The translations under genes and the position numbers were made by a program. Source: an uncultured Alphaproteobacteria bacterium (GTDB taxonomy: Bacteria; Pseudomonadota; Alphaproteobacteria; RF32; CAG-239). Taken from it: a stretch of DNA of 64,000 nt. A model generated the notes under the pieces. That model searched no databases and was not told where the DNA came from. It was given only the letters and a program-made list of their open reading frames with translations. Location of the stretch: the NCBI GenBank assembly GCA_910587405.1, contig CAJUKS010000002.1, forward strand, positions 179,899 through 243,898, written 5' to 3'. Shown here one piece after another: positions 15,363-23,365 of this stretch; the first letter of the stretch is position 1, and every line of letters begins with the position of its first letter.

Positions 15363-16190
15363 CTATTTGAAATGCCAGCGCTGACGGCATCCCAGCTGCT
15401 GCAACAACGCCTCGGCTTGCTCAAATTCGAAACCAAGCTCCTCAATGCGATGCGCATCGTCACTGATCACCAGCGGAACATCGGCGGCAATGATTTGTTT
15501 CAGCCAACTTTCTTCAGGATAAAAATAACCTTGTTTGCGAATTCCTTTGCTGCTCAGTTCAGTCGCCGTCGCCGATTTTACAAGAGCCGCCGTTACGGCC
15601 GTTTTTTCCGCCGTAAACGCCAGATCTTTCCATTGCGGAATTTTACGCAAATAATCCAAATGGGCGATAAAAGCAAACATCCCCGAACATGCTGCCGCCG
15701 TAACGGTGGCAAAGTGCAGACGCAAGGCCGATTCGAGATCTTTTTGATTCAGCATTCCGCTGTCTTTGGCATCAAGGATCTGTTCGCCGTTATTCAACGG
15801 CAGAAAATGATTGCCGGAAATACAATAATCTAAACCAACCTGTTGGCAAAAAGCGTCAAACTCTTCCGCCCAACCGTCATAGCAGAAAAAATCAACTTCG
15901 GCACCGACGCGCACTTTTAAATTGTAACCGCGCGCAAGTTTACGCAAGTGATCGGCATGACGGCAAAATCCGTCCGCCGCCTCGCTGAAATCGGCATGAA
16001 AAATTTCGATCTTGTCAGTCTTTTCCCACCGCGGCCAAGAAAAACTCTGACGAATATTTTTATGCACGATCAGGTGATCGCTGATTCCGATTTCTTCCCA
16101 ACCGAGATCTGCCGCCTGTTGCAGCATTTCTTCCGGCGTATTGCGGCCGTCTGAAAAGTCGGTATGGGTATGATAACTGAATTTTTGCAT
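15363..16190 (-). CDS. PHP-domain phosphoesterase, copy 2 (histidinol-phosphatase-like)
   Basis: A 275-residue metal-dependent hydrolase of the PHP family. The metal ligands are visible: HTH at 7-9, Asp14, SDH near 37-39, GAEVDFF near 98 (Glu), ISGNH near 125, AHLDY and a C-terminal ISDDAH. This set matches HisK-type histidinol phosphatases, but no his genes are nearby, so the substrate is unknown. It shares the start MQKFSYHTHT and the overall plan with the gene immediately upstream (16191-17009), and the two touch without a gap, so they are tandem paralogues in one transcript with the HD-domain gene. Confidence 0.8.
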   Translation of the reverse strand: MQKFSYHTHTDFSDGRNTPEEMLQQAADLGWEEIGISDHLIVHKNIRQSFSWPRWEKTDKIEIFHADFSEAADGFCRHADHLRKLARGYNLKVRVGAEVDFFCYDGWAEEFDAFCQQVGLDYCISGNHFLPLNNGEQILDAKDSGMLNQKDLESALRLHFATVTAAACSGMFAFIAHLDYLRKIPQWKDLAFTAEKTAVTAALVKSATATELSSKGIRKQGYFYPEESWLKQIIAADVPLVISDDAHRIEELGFEFEQAEALLQQLGCRQRWHFK

Positions 16191-17009
16191 TTATTTTTCC
16201 AACTTCCAGCGTTTTTTATAATCAAGCGACTGCAGCAATTGTTCCGCTTGCTCAAAATAATTAGCCAACTGAGAAACGTCATGAGCATCGTCACTGATGA
16301 CAACCGGAACTTCCAGACGGTTTAATTCTTCCATCATCCAACGATAAGGGTGCTGTTCGCCGCATTTGCGCCAGCCGCTGGTATTCAGCTCATACGGATG
16401 TTTTAACCGCCCCATGGTTTCAATAAAATGCCACTTGTCCTCTTCTTCGCCGAAAGCGGCAAAATGAGGAAAAATCTTGTAAACGTCCGGATGGGCAATA
16501 AAGTCAAAATATCCGCTTTCGGCAGCCAGAGCAGCATTTTGCCAGTAGAGCCGAATCGCTTCTTTAATTTCGTCTTCTGTGCACGAGGGCTGAAGCGGAT
16601 TGTACAAATACATGTTTTCAATCCGGCTTTCGTCCTGATTGCGCAGATAATGGAAAGAACCGATATAATAATCGGCATTGAGTTTCTTGCGCAATTTCTC
16701 AAAACAACGGCACCATTCCGAAGACGGAAAAAAGTCCACTTCAAATCCGAGATAGACTTTTATCGCTGCGGTTGACGCCGCCTGACGAACTTCGTCGGCA
16801 ACCCGCATCATCGCGTCTTCGAGAAGATTATAATCGTTAAAAAACATCGGATGCCCGACCGTCATGTTGGGATGATAAACCAAATGGTTGGAAATACCGA
16901 TTTCCTGATAACCGATTTTTTGTGCCTGTTCAATCATTTGTTCGGCCGTACAACGACCGTCAAAAATACCGAGGGCATTGGTATGGGTGTGATAACTGAA
17001 TTTTTGCAT
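16191..17009 (-). CDS. PHP-domain phosphoesterase, copy 1 (histidinol-phosphatase-like)
   Basis: A 272-residue PHP-family hydrolase, paralogue of the next gene. It keeps HTH at 7-9, GFEVDFF (Glu), GSFHYL (His), AHPDVY (His/Asp) and ISDDAH. In place of the SDH motif it has SNH, so one acidic residue is changed while the metal-binding His stays. It lies between the HD-domain gene (2 bases apart) and copy 2 (no gap). The likely activity is hydrolysis of a small phosphomonoester; a role in histidine synthesis is possible but not supported by context. Confidence 0.8.
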   Translation of the reverse strand: MQKFSYHTHTNALGIFDGRCTAEQMIEQAQKIGYQEIGISNHLVYHPNMTVGHPMFFNDYNLLEDAMMRVADEVRQAASTAAIKVYLGFEVDFFPSSEWCRCFEKLRKKLNADYYIGSFHYLRNQDESRIENMYLYNPLQPSCTEDEIKEAIRLYWQNAALAAESGYFDFIAHPDVYKIFPHFAAFGEEEDKWHFIETMGRLKHPYELNTSGWRKCGEQHPYRWMMEELNRLEVPVVISDDAHDVSQLANYFEQAEQLLQSLDYKKRWKLEK

Positions 17010-17011
17010 TT

Positions 17012-17632
17012 TTATTTCTCCAAACCTAAAATTTCATAAACGTCGCGACCGGTTTTGGCATCAAAGTAATGTTTTAATTTCATGCTTTGATTATATAAAA
17101 GATCGCGCTGACGGTCGTTGAGACCGTAACGCCGGACAATTGCCGCCACCCGTTCTTCGATCGAAACCATTGTGCAGGCTTCGAACAGCTTGTCACAAAA
17201 AGCGATCAGCAAATCATAATCATCATAAACCAGCGGCGCCAAATGACAACGAATCCAGTCAAACCATTGCGGCGGAAAAGAATATTGCTCCGGATTAAAA
17301 TCCTTATCGGGAAAAGTATGAGTGAGGCAGATCCGCGCAATTTCCGGATAACCGAGTTTCATCATTTGCTCATAACCTTCCTGCCCGTGAAATTTGTTTT
17401 CACGGCTTTGATTGACTCTTTTGCCGTAATCATGCAACAGACCGAAAACAAATGCTTTTTCAGGAACAAGGCCGGGAACGCAAGCAGCAATTTTTTCCGC
17501 CGCTTCGGCAACGCCGCGGGTATGAAAACGATATTCGGATTCCAGATCAAAAGGGTAGGGACGCGAAAGACGGTAGCGGATTCCTTCTTCCCACAGAGCT
17601 TCGGCCCGATCGCGGTCAGGAAATGCAGTCAA
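17012..17632 (-). CDS. HD-domain phosphohydrolase
   Basis: A 206-residue soluble protein with an HD metal-dependent phosphohydrolase domain: His near 37 (YRFHTRGVAEAA), the HD pair in FGLLHDYGKRVNQ near 68, a further His (FHGQEGYEQM) and a distal Asp in FCDKLFEA. The YqeK/nucleotidase-like layout suggests a small phosphoester or nucleotide substrate. It starts 10 bases after mnmG and leads into the two PHP genes, so the three form a hydrolase cassette between mnmG and rsmG. The substrate is unknown. Confidence 0.75.
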   Translation of the reverse strand: MTAFPDRDRAEALWEEGIRYRLSRPYPFDLESEYRFHTRGVAEAAEKIAACVPGLVPEKAFVFGLLHDYGKRVNQSRENKFHGQEGYEQMMKLGYPEIARICLTHTFPDKDFNPEQYSFPPQWFDWIRCHLAPLVYDDYDLLIAFCDKLFEACTMVSIEERVAAIVRRYGLNDRQRDLLYNQSMKLKHYFDAKTGRDVYEILGLEK

Positions 17633-17642
17633 TTCAAAACTC

Positions 17643-19496
17643 CTATTTTTTAAGATAGCCCAAAATCGCCATCACCGCCGCCGGCGTTACGCCGGAAATA
17701 CGTGAAGCGGCCCCGATCGTTGCCGGACGGACCCGGCTCAGCTTAATGACCATTTCGTTGGATAAACCGCCGATTTTGGAATAGTCGATATCTTCGCGGA
17801 TTTTCAACTTTTCATCTTTTTTGAAAACTTCGATATCGGCGAGCTGACGTTTGATATAACCGGCATATTTTGCCTCTATTTCCACTTCTTCATAAACATC
17901 CGCCGAGTATTCTGCCAGTTGCGGCCATATTTTTAATATTGTTTCACGTGAAACATCGTCATAAGACATCAGATTGAACGCCGTGCGCCGAGTTCCGTCT
18001 TTTTTGTTTTTAATGCAGTGGCGGTCAAGTTCGGACGGTTTAATTTGCAACTGATCGGCCAAATCGCGCAAAACGGCAATTTGCCGACGTTTTTGTTCAA
18101 AACAACGCCAACGCAAATTACCGACGCAACCGGCTTCGTGACCGGCGGCAGTCAACCGAAGATCGGCGTTGTCGGCCCGCAGATGGAGACGGTATTCCGA
18201 ACGCGAGGTAAACATACGATACGGCTCATCCACTCCCTTGGTAATCAGGTCATCAACCATCACGCCGATATAAGCTTCGGAACGGTCGATGATAAACGTG
18301 CGTCCGCGGCCTTCGGCATGCAACGCCGCATTGACACCCGCCAACAAGCCTTGCGCCGCCGCTTCTTCATAACCGGTGGTACCGTTGATCTGACCTGCCA
18401 GAAACAAACCGGGAACTTTTTTCAATTGCAGACAACAATCCAATTCCTGAGGGTCAACATAATCATATTCAATCGCATAAGCGTAACGGAGAATCTTAAC
18501 GTCTTCCAGGCCTTTTATGGTATGAATAAAAGCTTCCTGCACATCCGCCGGCAAAGAAGTCGAGATACCGTTGGGATATACAACGTCGGTCGACAACCCC
18601 TCCGGTTCGAGAAAAATCTGGTGGCTTTCGCGATCGGCAAATTTGATCAGTTTATCTTCAATACTCGGACAATAACGCGGTCCGACACCTTTTATCAATC
18701 CGGAAAACAACGCGCATTTTGAAAAGTTATCACGGATTATTCGATGGGTATTCAAGTTGGTATGGGTGACAAAACAATCAATTTGGGGATTGCTTATTTT
18801 ATCCGTTAGATAAGAAAACGGCTGTGGTACTTCGTCTCCGCGTTGCCGATCCAAAATTTTCCAGTTAATCGTTTTGCCGTCCAAACGTGCCGGCGTGCCG
18901 GTCTTTAAACGTCCCAAACGCAATTGCCGCTCATTTAAACAGGGTGTAATACCGCTGCACGAAACATCGTCCACCCGGCCGCCGACCGAAGTTTGATGAC
19001 CGGTGAACATGATGCCGTTTAAAAAAGTGCCGGTCGTGAGGACAACCGCATCTGCCGCAATTTTTGTTCCGTCGGCCAGAATAACGCCGGCCGCCTGTTC
19101 GTTTTCAAAAAGCAATCCCTCAACCGCTGCTTCGGCAATTTCAAGATTATCCTGTTCCCGCAGCGCCTGCAGCATATATTTGCGGTAAAGTTCGCGATCC
19201 GCCTGAGCACGCGGTCCCCGTACCGCCGGACCTTTGGACATATTGAGCATCCGAAACTGAATTCCGGCGCGATCGATAACCCGGCCCATCAATCCGTCCA
19301 GCGCATCAATTTCGCGCACCAAATGACCCTTGCCCAGTCCGCCGACGGCAGGATTGCAGGACATTTCGCCGATGGTGGCGATTTTGTGGGTAATCAGCAA
19401 GGTTTCGGCGCCGGTTCGTGCGGCAGCGGCGCAAGCTTCGCAACCGGCATGCCCGCCGCCGACAACAATAACGTTATAGTGATTTTTGATATGCAT
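17643..19496 (-). CDS. mnmG: tRNA uridine-5-carboxymethylaminomethyl modification protein MnmG
   Basis: MnmG (GidA) is the FAD-binding partner of MnmE; together they install cmnm5 or nm5 at U34 of tRNAs reading split codon boxes. The 617-residue protein has the FAD motif VVGGGHAGCEA near 12, the family block EMSCNPAVGGLGKGHLVREID, GRLKTGTPARLDG near 195 with its conserved Cys region (DDVSCSG), and the C-terminal GLSNEMVIKLSRVRPATIGAASRISG. A perfect parS site (17940-17955) encodes VSRET in the C-terminal third. Its classical neighbour rsmG is displaced by the HD-PHP-PHP cassette. Confidence 0.97.
   Translation of the reverse strand: MHIKNHYNVIVVGGGHAGCEACAAAARTGAETLLITHKIATIGEMSCNPAVGGLGKGHLVREIDALDGLMGRVIDRAGIQFRMLNMSKGPAVRGPRAQADRELYRKYMLQALREQDNLEIAEAAVEGLLFENEQAAGVILADGTKIAADAVVLTTGTFLNGIMFTGHQTSVGGRVDDVSCSGITPCLNERQLRLGRLKTGTPARLDGKTINWKILDRQRGDEVPQPFSYLTDKISNPQIDCFVTHTNLNTHRIIRDNFSKCALFSGLIKGVGPRYCPSIEDKLIKFADRESHQIFLEPEGLSTDVVYPNGISTSLPADVQEAFIHTIKGLEDVKILRYAYAIEYDYVDPQELDCCLQLKKVPGLFLAGQINGTTGYEEAAAQGLLAGVNAALHAEGRGRTFIIDRSEAYIGVMVDDLITKGVDEPYRMFTSRSEYRLHLRADNADLRLTAAGHEAGCVGNLRWRCFEQKRRQIAVLRDLADQLQIKPSELDRHCIKNKKDGTRRTAFNLMSYDDVSRETILKIWPQLAEYSADVYEEVEIEAKYAGYIKRQLADIEVFKKDEKLKIREDIDYSKIGGLSNEMVIKLSRVRPATIGAASRISGVTPAAVMAILGYLKK
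17940..17955. promoter_or_regulatory. parS centromere site, in mnmG
   Basis: A second perfect TGTTTCACGTGAAACA palindrome, 2.85 kb from the copy in rsmG, inside mnmG and again read as V-S-R-E-T. Two exact copies near parAB mark this as the chromosomal partition locus. Confidence 0.95.
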
Positions 19497-19684
19497 TTCA
19501 GCCTCTGTTTTTATCTGTTTGCTGTTTAACGTTTTTTTGATGCATTATCAAGCTTTTTTATTACAAAAACGCATTATCCGCCTATGATTAACCAAACCTT
19601 AGCATAAAAGTTTTAGGATAATGTTAAAAGTTTGGGAACGAATTCGGTTCTTAAACGCTAAAATTTCAATTGCGGAGAAAAATA

Positions 19685-20284
19685 ATGATATGGTTTGCCG
19701 TTTTTATCTATGCTTTGCTGATCGCAGCACTGATATGGATATGGGTTGACATCATACGTCTGTTTGTCAACAAAGAGTTCCGCAAATGTCCGCCTTTGGT
19801 TCCCAGTTTCGGCAAGCAAAAGAAAATAATGATTGAGCGAATTGACGCACAACTACAAAAATCTGAGCGGCCGTTTAATGTTTTGGATCCCGGATGCGGC
19901 ACCGGAACTTTGCTGATTGAACTGGCACGCAAACATCCGCAGCATCGCTTTGTCGGTATCGAATGGAATGTTTTCACCGCCGCGGTTGCCGCTTTTCGAA
20001 CCCGTAAGTTGACCAACGTGCGAATCATTCGGCAGGATATGTTTAATTGCTCCTTTAAAGATTTTGACATTATCGCCTGTTTTTTGATGCAACCGTTGAT
20101 GGAACGTTTTGGGCAAAAACTGAAAACCGACGGCTCGAAGGGAACCGTCGTCTACTCAAACAGTTTTTATATCCCCGGTTTTCGGGCGGATGAAATCATC
20201 GAAGTCAAAGGATTTTACAAGTTTAACAATATCTACGTTTACAAAATTCCGCAGGCTTTTACGTTGTCTCCGATTGACGGATAA
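19685..20284 (+). CDS. Membrane-anchored SAM-dependent methyltransferase
   Basis: A 199-residue protein from ATG 19685, preceded by GGAGAAAAAT; a TTG at 19670 is less likely. One N-terminal membrane helix (about 1-24, FAVFIYALLIAALIWIWVDI) anchors a cytoplasmic class I methyltransferase fold: motif I LDPGCGTGTLLIELA near 66-80 and FVGIEWN as motif II. The motif III-IV part is short, and the protein ends soon after a YSNSFYIPGF strand. The layout resembles small membrane-bound methyltransferases of the class I family, but the substrate is unknown. It is inserted on the opposite strand between mnmG and mnmE and converges with mnmE with no spacer. Confidence 0.75.
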   Translation: MIWFAVFIYALLIAALIWIWVDIIRLFVNKEFRKCPPLVPSFGKQKKIMIERIDAQLQKSERPFNVLDPGCGTGTLLIELARKHPQHRFVGIEWNVFTAAVAAFRTRKLTNVRIIRQDMFNCSFKDFDIIACFLMQPLMERFGQKLKTDGSKGTVVYSNSFYIPGFRADEIIEVKGFYKFNNIYVYKIPQAFTLSPIDG

Positions 20285-20285
20285 G

Positions 20286-21626
20286 TTATTTGCCTATACA
20301 AAAACTGCCGAATATCTTATCCAAAATCTCGTCCACTTCGATGCGCCCGGTAATTTTACCGATATTTCGCGCCGCCAGACGGATATCTTCGGCAGCCAAT
20401 TCAATCGATTTATGCAAATTAAAGCGTTGCAGATCTTTAAATACATCGCTCAAGACTTCACGATAACGCCGACGCGTAATTAAAGCCCCCGAAGAAGCGG
20501 TAAATTCTTCGGCAATACGCGCACTGATTTTTTGCAGCAGAACGTCTATTCCTTGCTGATATTTGGCGGAAATAAGCGTATAAGCCTTGTCACTTAACGA
20601 AGAACACTGTTCTTTATTTAATTTATCAGATTTATTAACAATATATAACATATTGTTTTTATACTCTTTTTCTATATCAACAAAAGGCAACAGATTAATA
20701 TTTTCACCATTCAGCAAAGCAATGACCAAATCAGCACTTTTGGCTTTATCAAAAGCAATTTCAATGCCGCGGCGTTCAATTTGTTCTTGGGTTTCGCGCA
20801 AACCGGCCGTATCGGTAAAAATAACCGGATACCCGTTGATATCCATATAAACGTCAACCGCATCCCGGGTTGTACCGGCAATATCGGAGACAATAACCGC
20901 TTCGCGTTTGGCCAGTATATTGAGAAGACTGGACTTTCCGGCATTAGGCTCTCCCAGGATCACGACCCGGAATCCTTCGCGCAGACGTTCGCCGCAAAAA
21001 CTTTGCCGAAGATGGCGGTCAATCTCCTCCGCCACTTTAAATACAGTGTTTTCCAAGCGCGAAACCAAATCATCGGGAAGTTCTTCATCGGGAAAATCAA
21101 TATAAGCTTCGAGATAAGCCAGAATTTCCACCAGCTTTTCCCGCCAACCGTCATAAAGATTCTTTAAATCGCCGTTCATTTGGCGCAATGCATATTTTTG
21201 CTGTTCGCGGGTTTCGGAATCAATCAGGTCGGCCAATCCTTCGGCTTCGGTCAAATCCATTTTGCCGTTGTAAAAAGCGCGCTTGGAAAATTCTCCCGGT
21301 TCGGCCAGGCGGAAGCCTTCAATATTTCCCAGATTTTCCAACAAGCAGGCGATCACGGCTTTTGAGCCGTGGGAATGAATCTCGACGATATCCTCGCCGG
21401 TAAACGATGCCGGCGCTTTAAAATATAGGATCAGCCCTTTATCGGCCTGGCGGCCTTCCAAATCATGCAGAGCAGCAAAATAAGCGTAACGCGGCTGAAG
21501 ACGTGCAATATCGAGCGCGGTCAAACGGCGCACCGCCTGCAAGGCATTGGGACCGGAAATGCGAAAAACGGCCACGCCGGATTTTCCGGCTACCGTTGAC
21601 AAAGCATAAATGGTATCGTTGTTCAT
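20286..21626 (-). CDS. mnmE: tRNA modification GTPase MnmE
   Basis: MnmE (TrmE) is the tetrahydrofolate-binding GTPase that works with MnmG on tRNA U34. The 446-residue protein starts with DTIYALSTVAGKSGVAVFRISG, the formyl-THF-binding domain; the inserted G domain has GEPNAGKSSLLN (P-loop) near 220, DIAGTTRD (G2), DTAGLRET (G3) and NKSD (G4). It ends in the C-terminal CIGK motif with the essential Cys. A good GGAG Shine-Dalgarno precedes ATG 21626. Confidence 0.97.
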   Translation of the reverse strand: MNNDTIYALSTVAGKSGVAVFRISGPNALQAVRRLTALDIARLQPRYAYFAALHDLEGRQADKGLILYFKAPASFTGEDIVEIHSHGSKAVIACLLENLGNIEGFRLAEPGEFSKRAFYNGKMDLTEAEGLADLIDSETREQQKYALRQMNGDLKNLYDGWREKLVEILAYLEAYIDFPDEELPDDLVSRLENTVFKVAEEIDRHLRQSFCGERLREGFRVVILGEPNAGKSSLLNILAKREAVIVSDIAGTTRDAVDVYMDINGYPVIFTDTAGLRETQEQIERRGIEIAFDKAKSADLVIALLNGENINLLPFVDIEKEYKNNMLYIVNKSDKLNKEQCSSLSDKAYTLISAKYQQGIDVLLQKISARIAEEFTASSGALITRRRYREVLSDVFKDLQRFNLHKSIELAAEDIRLAARNIGKITGRIEVDEILDKIFGSFCIGK

Positions 21627-21807
21627 AACAGCTCCTTTTTATCTTCATGGTATAAAAGCAAACGACTAATCTTGCAAGTTTTAAAAAAAGCCGATTTTTT
21701 GCGCATGGAAAACAGATTTATACAATCTTAACACTTATATCATAAAGTGATAAAAATCGCTTTGTACGCGCTTTAGACGGACTCGTTTTTTTACAGGAAT
21801 TTTTAAA

Positions 21808-22488
21808 ATGAACAAAACACTGATCATCTGGGATTTTGACGGCGTTATTTCCGATACCGAAAAATTGTGGTTGGAAAACCGCAGGCAATTGCTCAATCAA
21901 AAATTTAACCTTAACTGGGACTTTGCAACCGTTAACCATCATCTCGGCGGCATGAGCGAAAAAACCAAAAAAGAAGTTCTGCAGCAGATGGGCCTGTCCA
22001 TAGACGACAACTTTGCCGACGAAGCCCTCAAAATGGATTTTGAAGTTATGAAGCGGGGAATTGAACCGACACCGGGAATTGAAGAAATTTTTAAAATGAA
22101 ATCTTTTGAACAGTGCATTGCCACCGGCGGCACCATGGACAAAACGCTCGTCAAGATCGAAGCGGTGGGAATCGGAAAATATTTTTCGCCCGAACAAATA
22201 TTCACGGCCGACATGGTCGAACACGGCAAGCCGAAACCCGACTTATTTTTGCTGGCCGCACAAAAAATGGGCTACCGGCCTCAGAACTGTATCGTCATTG
22301 AAGATTCGCTGGCCGGAATGACTGCCGGTTTGAAGGCGGGCATGAACGTAATTGCTTTTTTAGGCTGCGAAATGAACCACGGACAAACATATTTGGACAA
22401 AGTTAAAGCGCTCGGGATCAAACATATATTTTACCACATGGATGAAATCAAACGGTTTTTAGTTGACTTTCAGGCTCAAAAGAATTAA
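21808..22488 (+). CDS. HAD-superfamily phosphatase (phosphoglucomutase-like subfamily)
   Basis: A 226-residue haloacid-dehalogenase-type hydrolase. Motif I is DFDGVISDTE with the nucleophile Asp9 and Asp11; motif II is CIATGG (Ser/Thr region) near 105; the Lys is in KPKPDLFL and motif IV is IVIEDSLAGMTAG. The helical cap between motifs I and II makes it subfamily IA, the beta-phosphoglucomutase/phosphoglycolate phosphatase group; the substrate cannot be told. AGGAA lies upstream of the ATG. It starts a short rightward unit with the next gene, between mnmE and rho. Confidence 0.85.
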   Translation: MNKTLIIWDFDGVISDTEKLWLENRRQLLNQKFNLNWDFATVNHHLGGMSEKTKKEVLQQMGLSIDDNFADEALKMDFEVMKRGIEPTPGIEEIFKMKSFEQCIATGGTMDKTLVKIEAVGIGKYFSPEQIFTADMVEHGKPKPDLFLLAAQKMGYRPQNCIVIEDSLAGMTAGLKAGMNVIAFLGCEMNHGQTYLDKVKALGIKHIFYHMDEIKRFLVDFQAQKN

Positions 22489-22531
22489 AATTTTGTCTAA
22501 GCGAATATTATTAATCTAAATACTATTAGTC

Positions 22532-23296
22532 ATGACAACAAAAAAACAGACAAACAAGCACTTCTGGAACCTGTGTCAGAATTTTTTGCAACAAGAGCAA
22601 AGACGTGAGCAATTGTTTGCCGGAACCGGTATTGCAATTGCCGCCGCCGCGGTCCTTTTCGGTTTTCAGTCAACCTTATTCCTTATCGGAATAATTACCG
22701 CCGTTATTATCTATTTTCGATTGCCGTATGCCAATATCGAAATAGAATCCAAAACGGTTCGGCTGGGATGGGCCGCCGTCATGTTTGCGGCTTTTTACCT
22801 GCCGCCGATGTTGTGGACTTTGGAAAACGAAATCACCATGCATTTTCCGGGGCTGTTCTTTTCGCTCTTTTTCTGTGTCGTTCTGTATTCTTACATCCCG
22901 GTAATTTCGTATTGTTTGAAGCTGAATGATCAACAAGAAGGCTATTCCTTCGGCGATTTTGGCCGCGACAGCGAGAAAACCCGATACAACGGCGTATTTT
23001 TCAGCTTTTTGATATATGGCATGATCTTCTCCATATGGAGTTATTGCGAAATAGAACAAAGAACCGACATTCAGTTCAGTCAGCAACCGTATATTCCGGT
23101 GCTCAAATGGGAAAAAGAATACCAGCGCGGCTACACTTATTATGTTGTTGATTGCGAAAAGGGAAAATTTATGGTTTCGCCGAGTTCATATCCCGAGATC
23201 AGGGATCTTAACCCAAACAGCCAAATAAGAATCCTTGCTCCCTATTCTTACAACGGGCTTTTGCAAATCGAACGCCTCGAAATTAAGAATCGCTAA
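22532..23296 (+). CDS. Unrecognised inner-membrane protein
   Basis: A 254-residue protein I do not recognise. Hydrophobic segments lie at about 28-50, 52-65, 75-92, 103-128 and 152-168, so four or five membrane helices are likely. A C-terminal soluble part of about 80 residues (WEKEYQRGYTYYVVDCEKGKFMVSPSSYPEIRDLNPNSQ) is predicted beta-rich and may face the periplasm. There are no catalytic motifs. It follows the HAD gene by 43 bases and is closed by a strong hairpin at 23314-23346. Confidence 0.6.
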   Translation: MTTKKQTNKHFWNLCQNFLQQEQRREQLFAGTGIAIAAAAVLFGFQSTLFLIGIITAVIIYFRLPYANIEIESKTVRLGWAAVMFAAFYLPPMLWTLENEITMHFPGLFFSLFFCVVLYSYIPVISYCLKLNDQQEGYSFGDFGRDSEKTRYNGVFFSFLIYGMIFSIWSYCEIEQRTDIQFSQQPYIPVLKWEKEYQRGYTYYVVDCEKGKFMVSPSSYPEIRDLNPNSQIRILAPYSYNGLLQIERLEIKNR

Positions 23297-23313
23297 CGTT
23301 TGTCAAATGAAAC

Positions 23314-23350
23314 AATCCCCTTTATTCGGCAGGAATAAAGGGGATTTTTA
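23314..23350. terminator. Intrinsic terminator between a membrane protein gene and rho
   Basis: A perfect 14-bp inverted repeat (AATCCCCTTTATTC, loop GGCAG, then its complement) with T-rich sequence on the right. It closes the rightward unit and probably also serves rho from the other strand, although the T-run on that side is weaker. Confidence 0.85.
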
Positions 23351-23365
23351 ATGTTTTGACAACGT

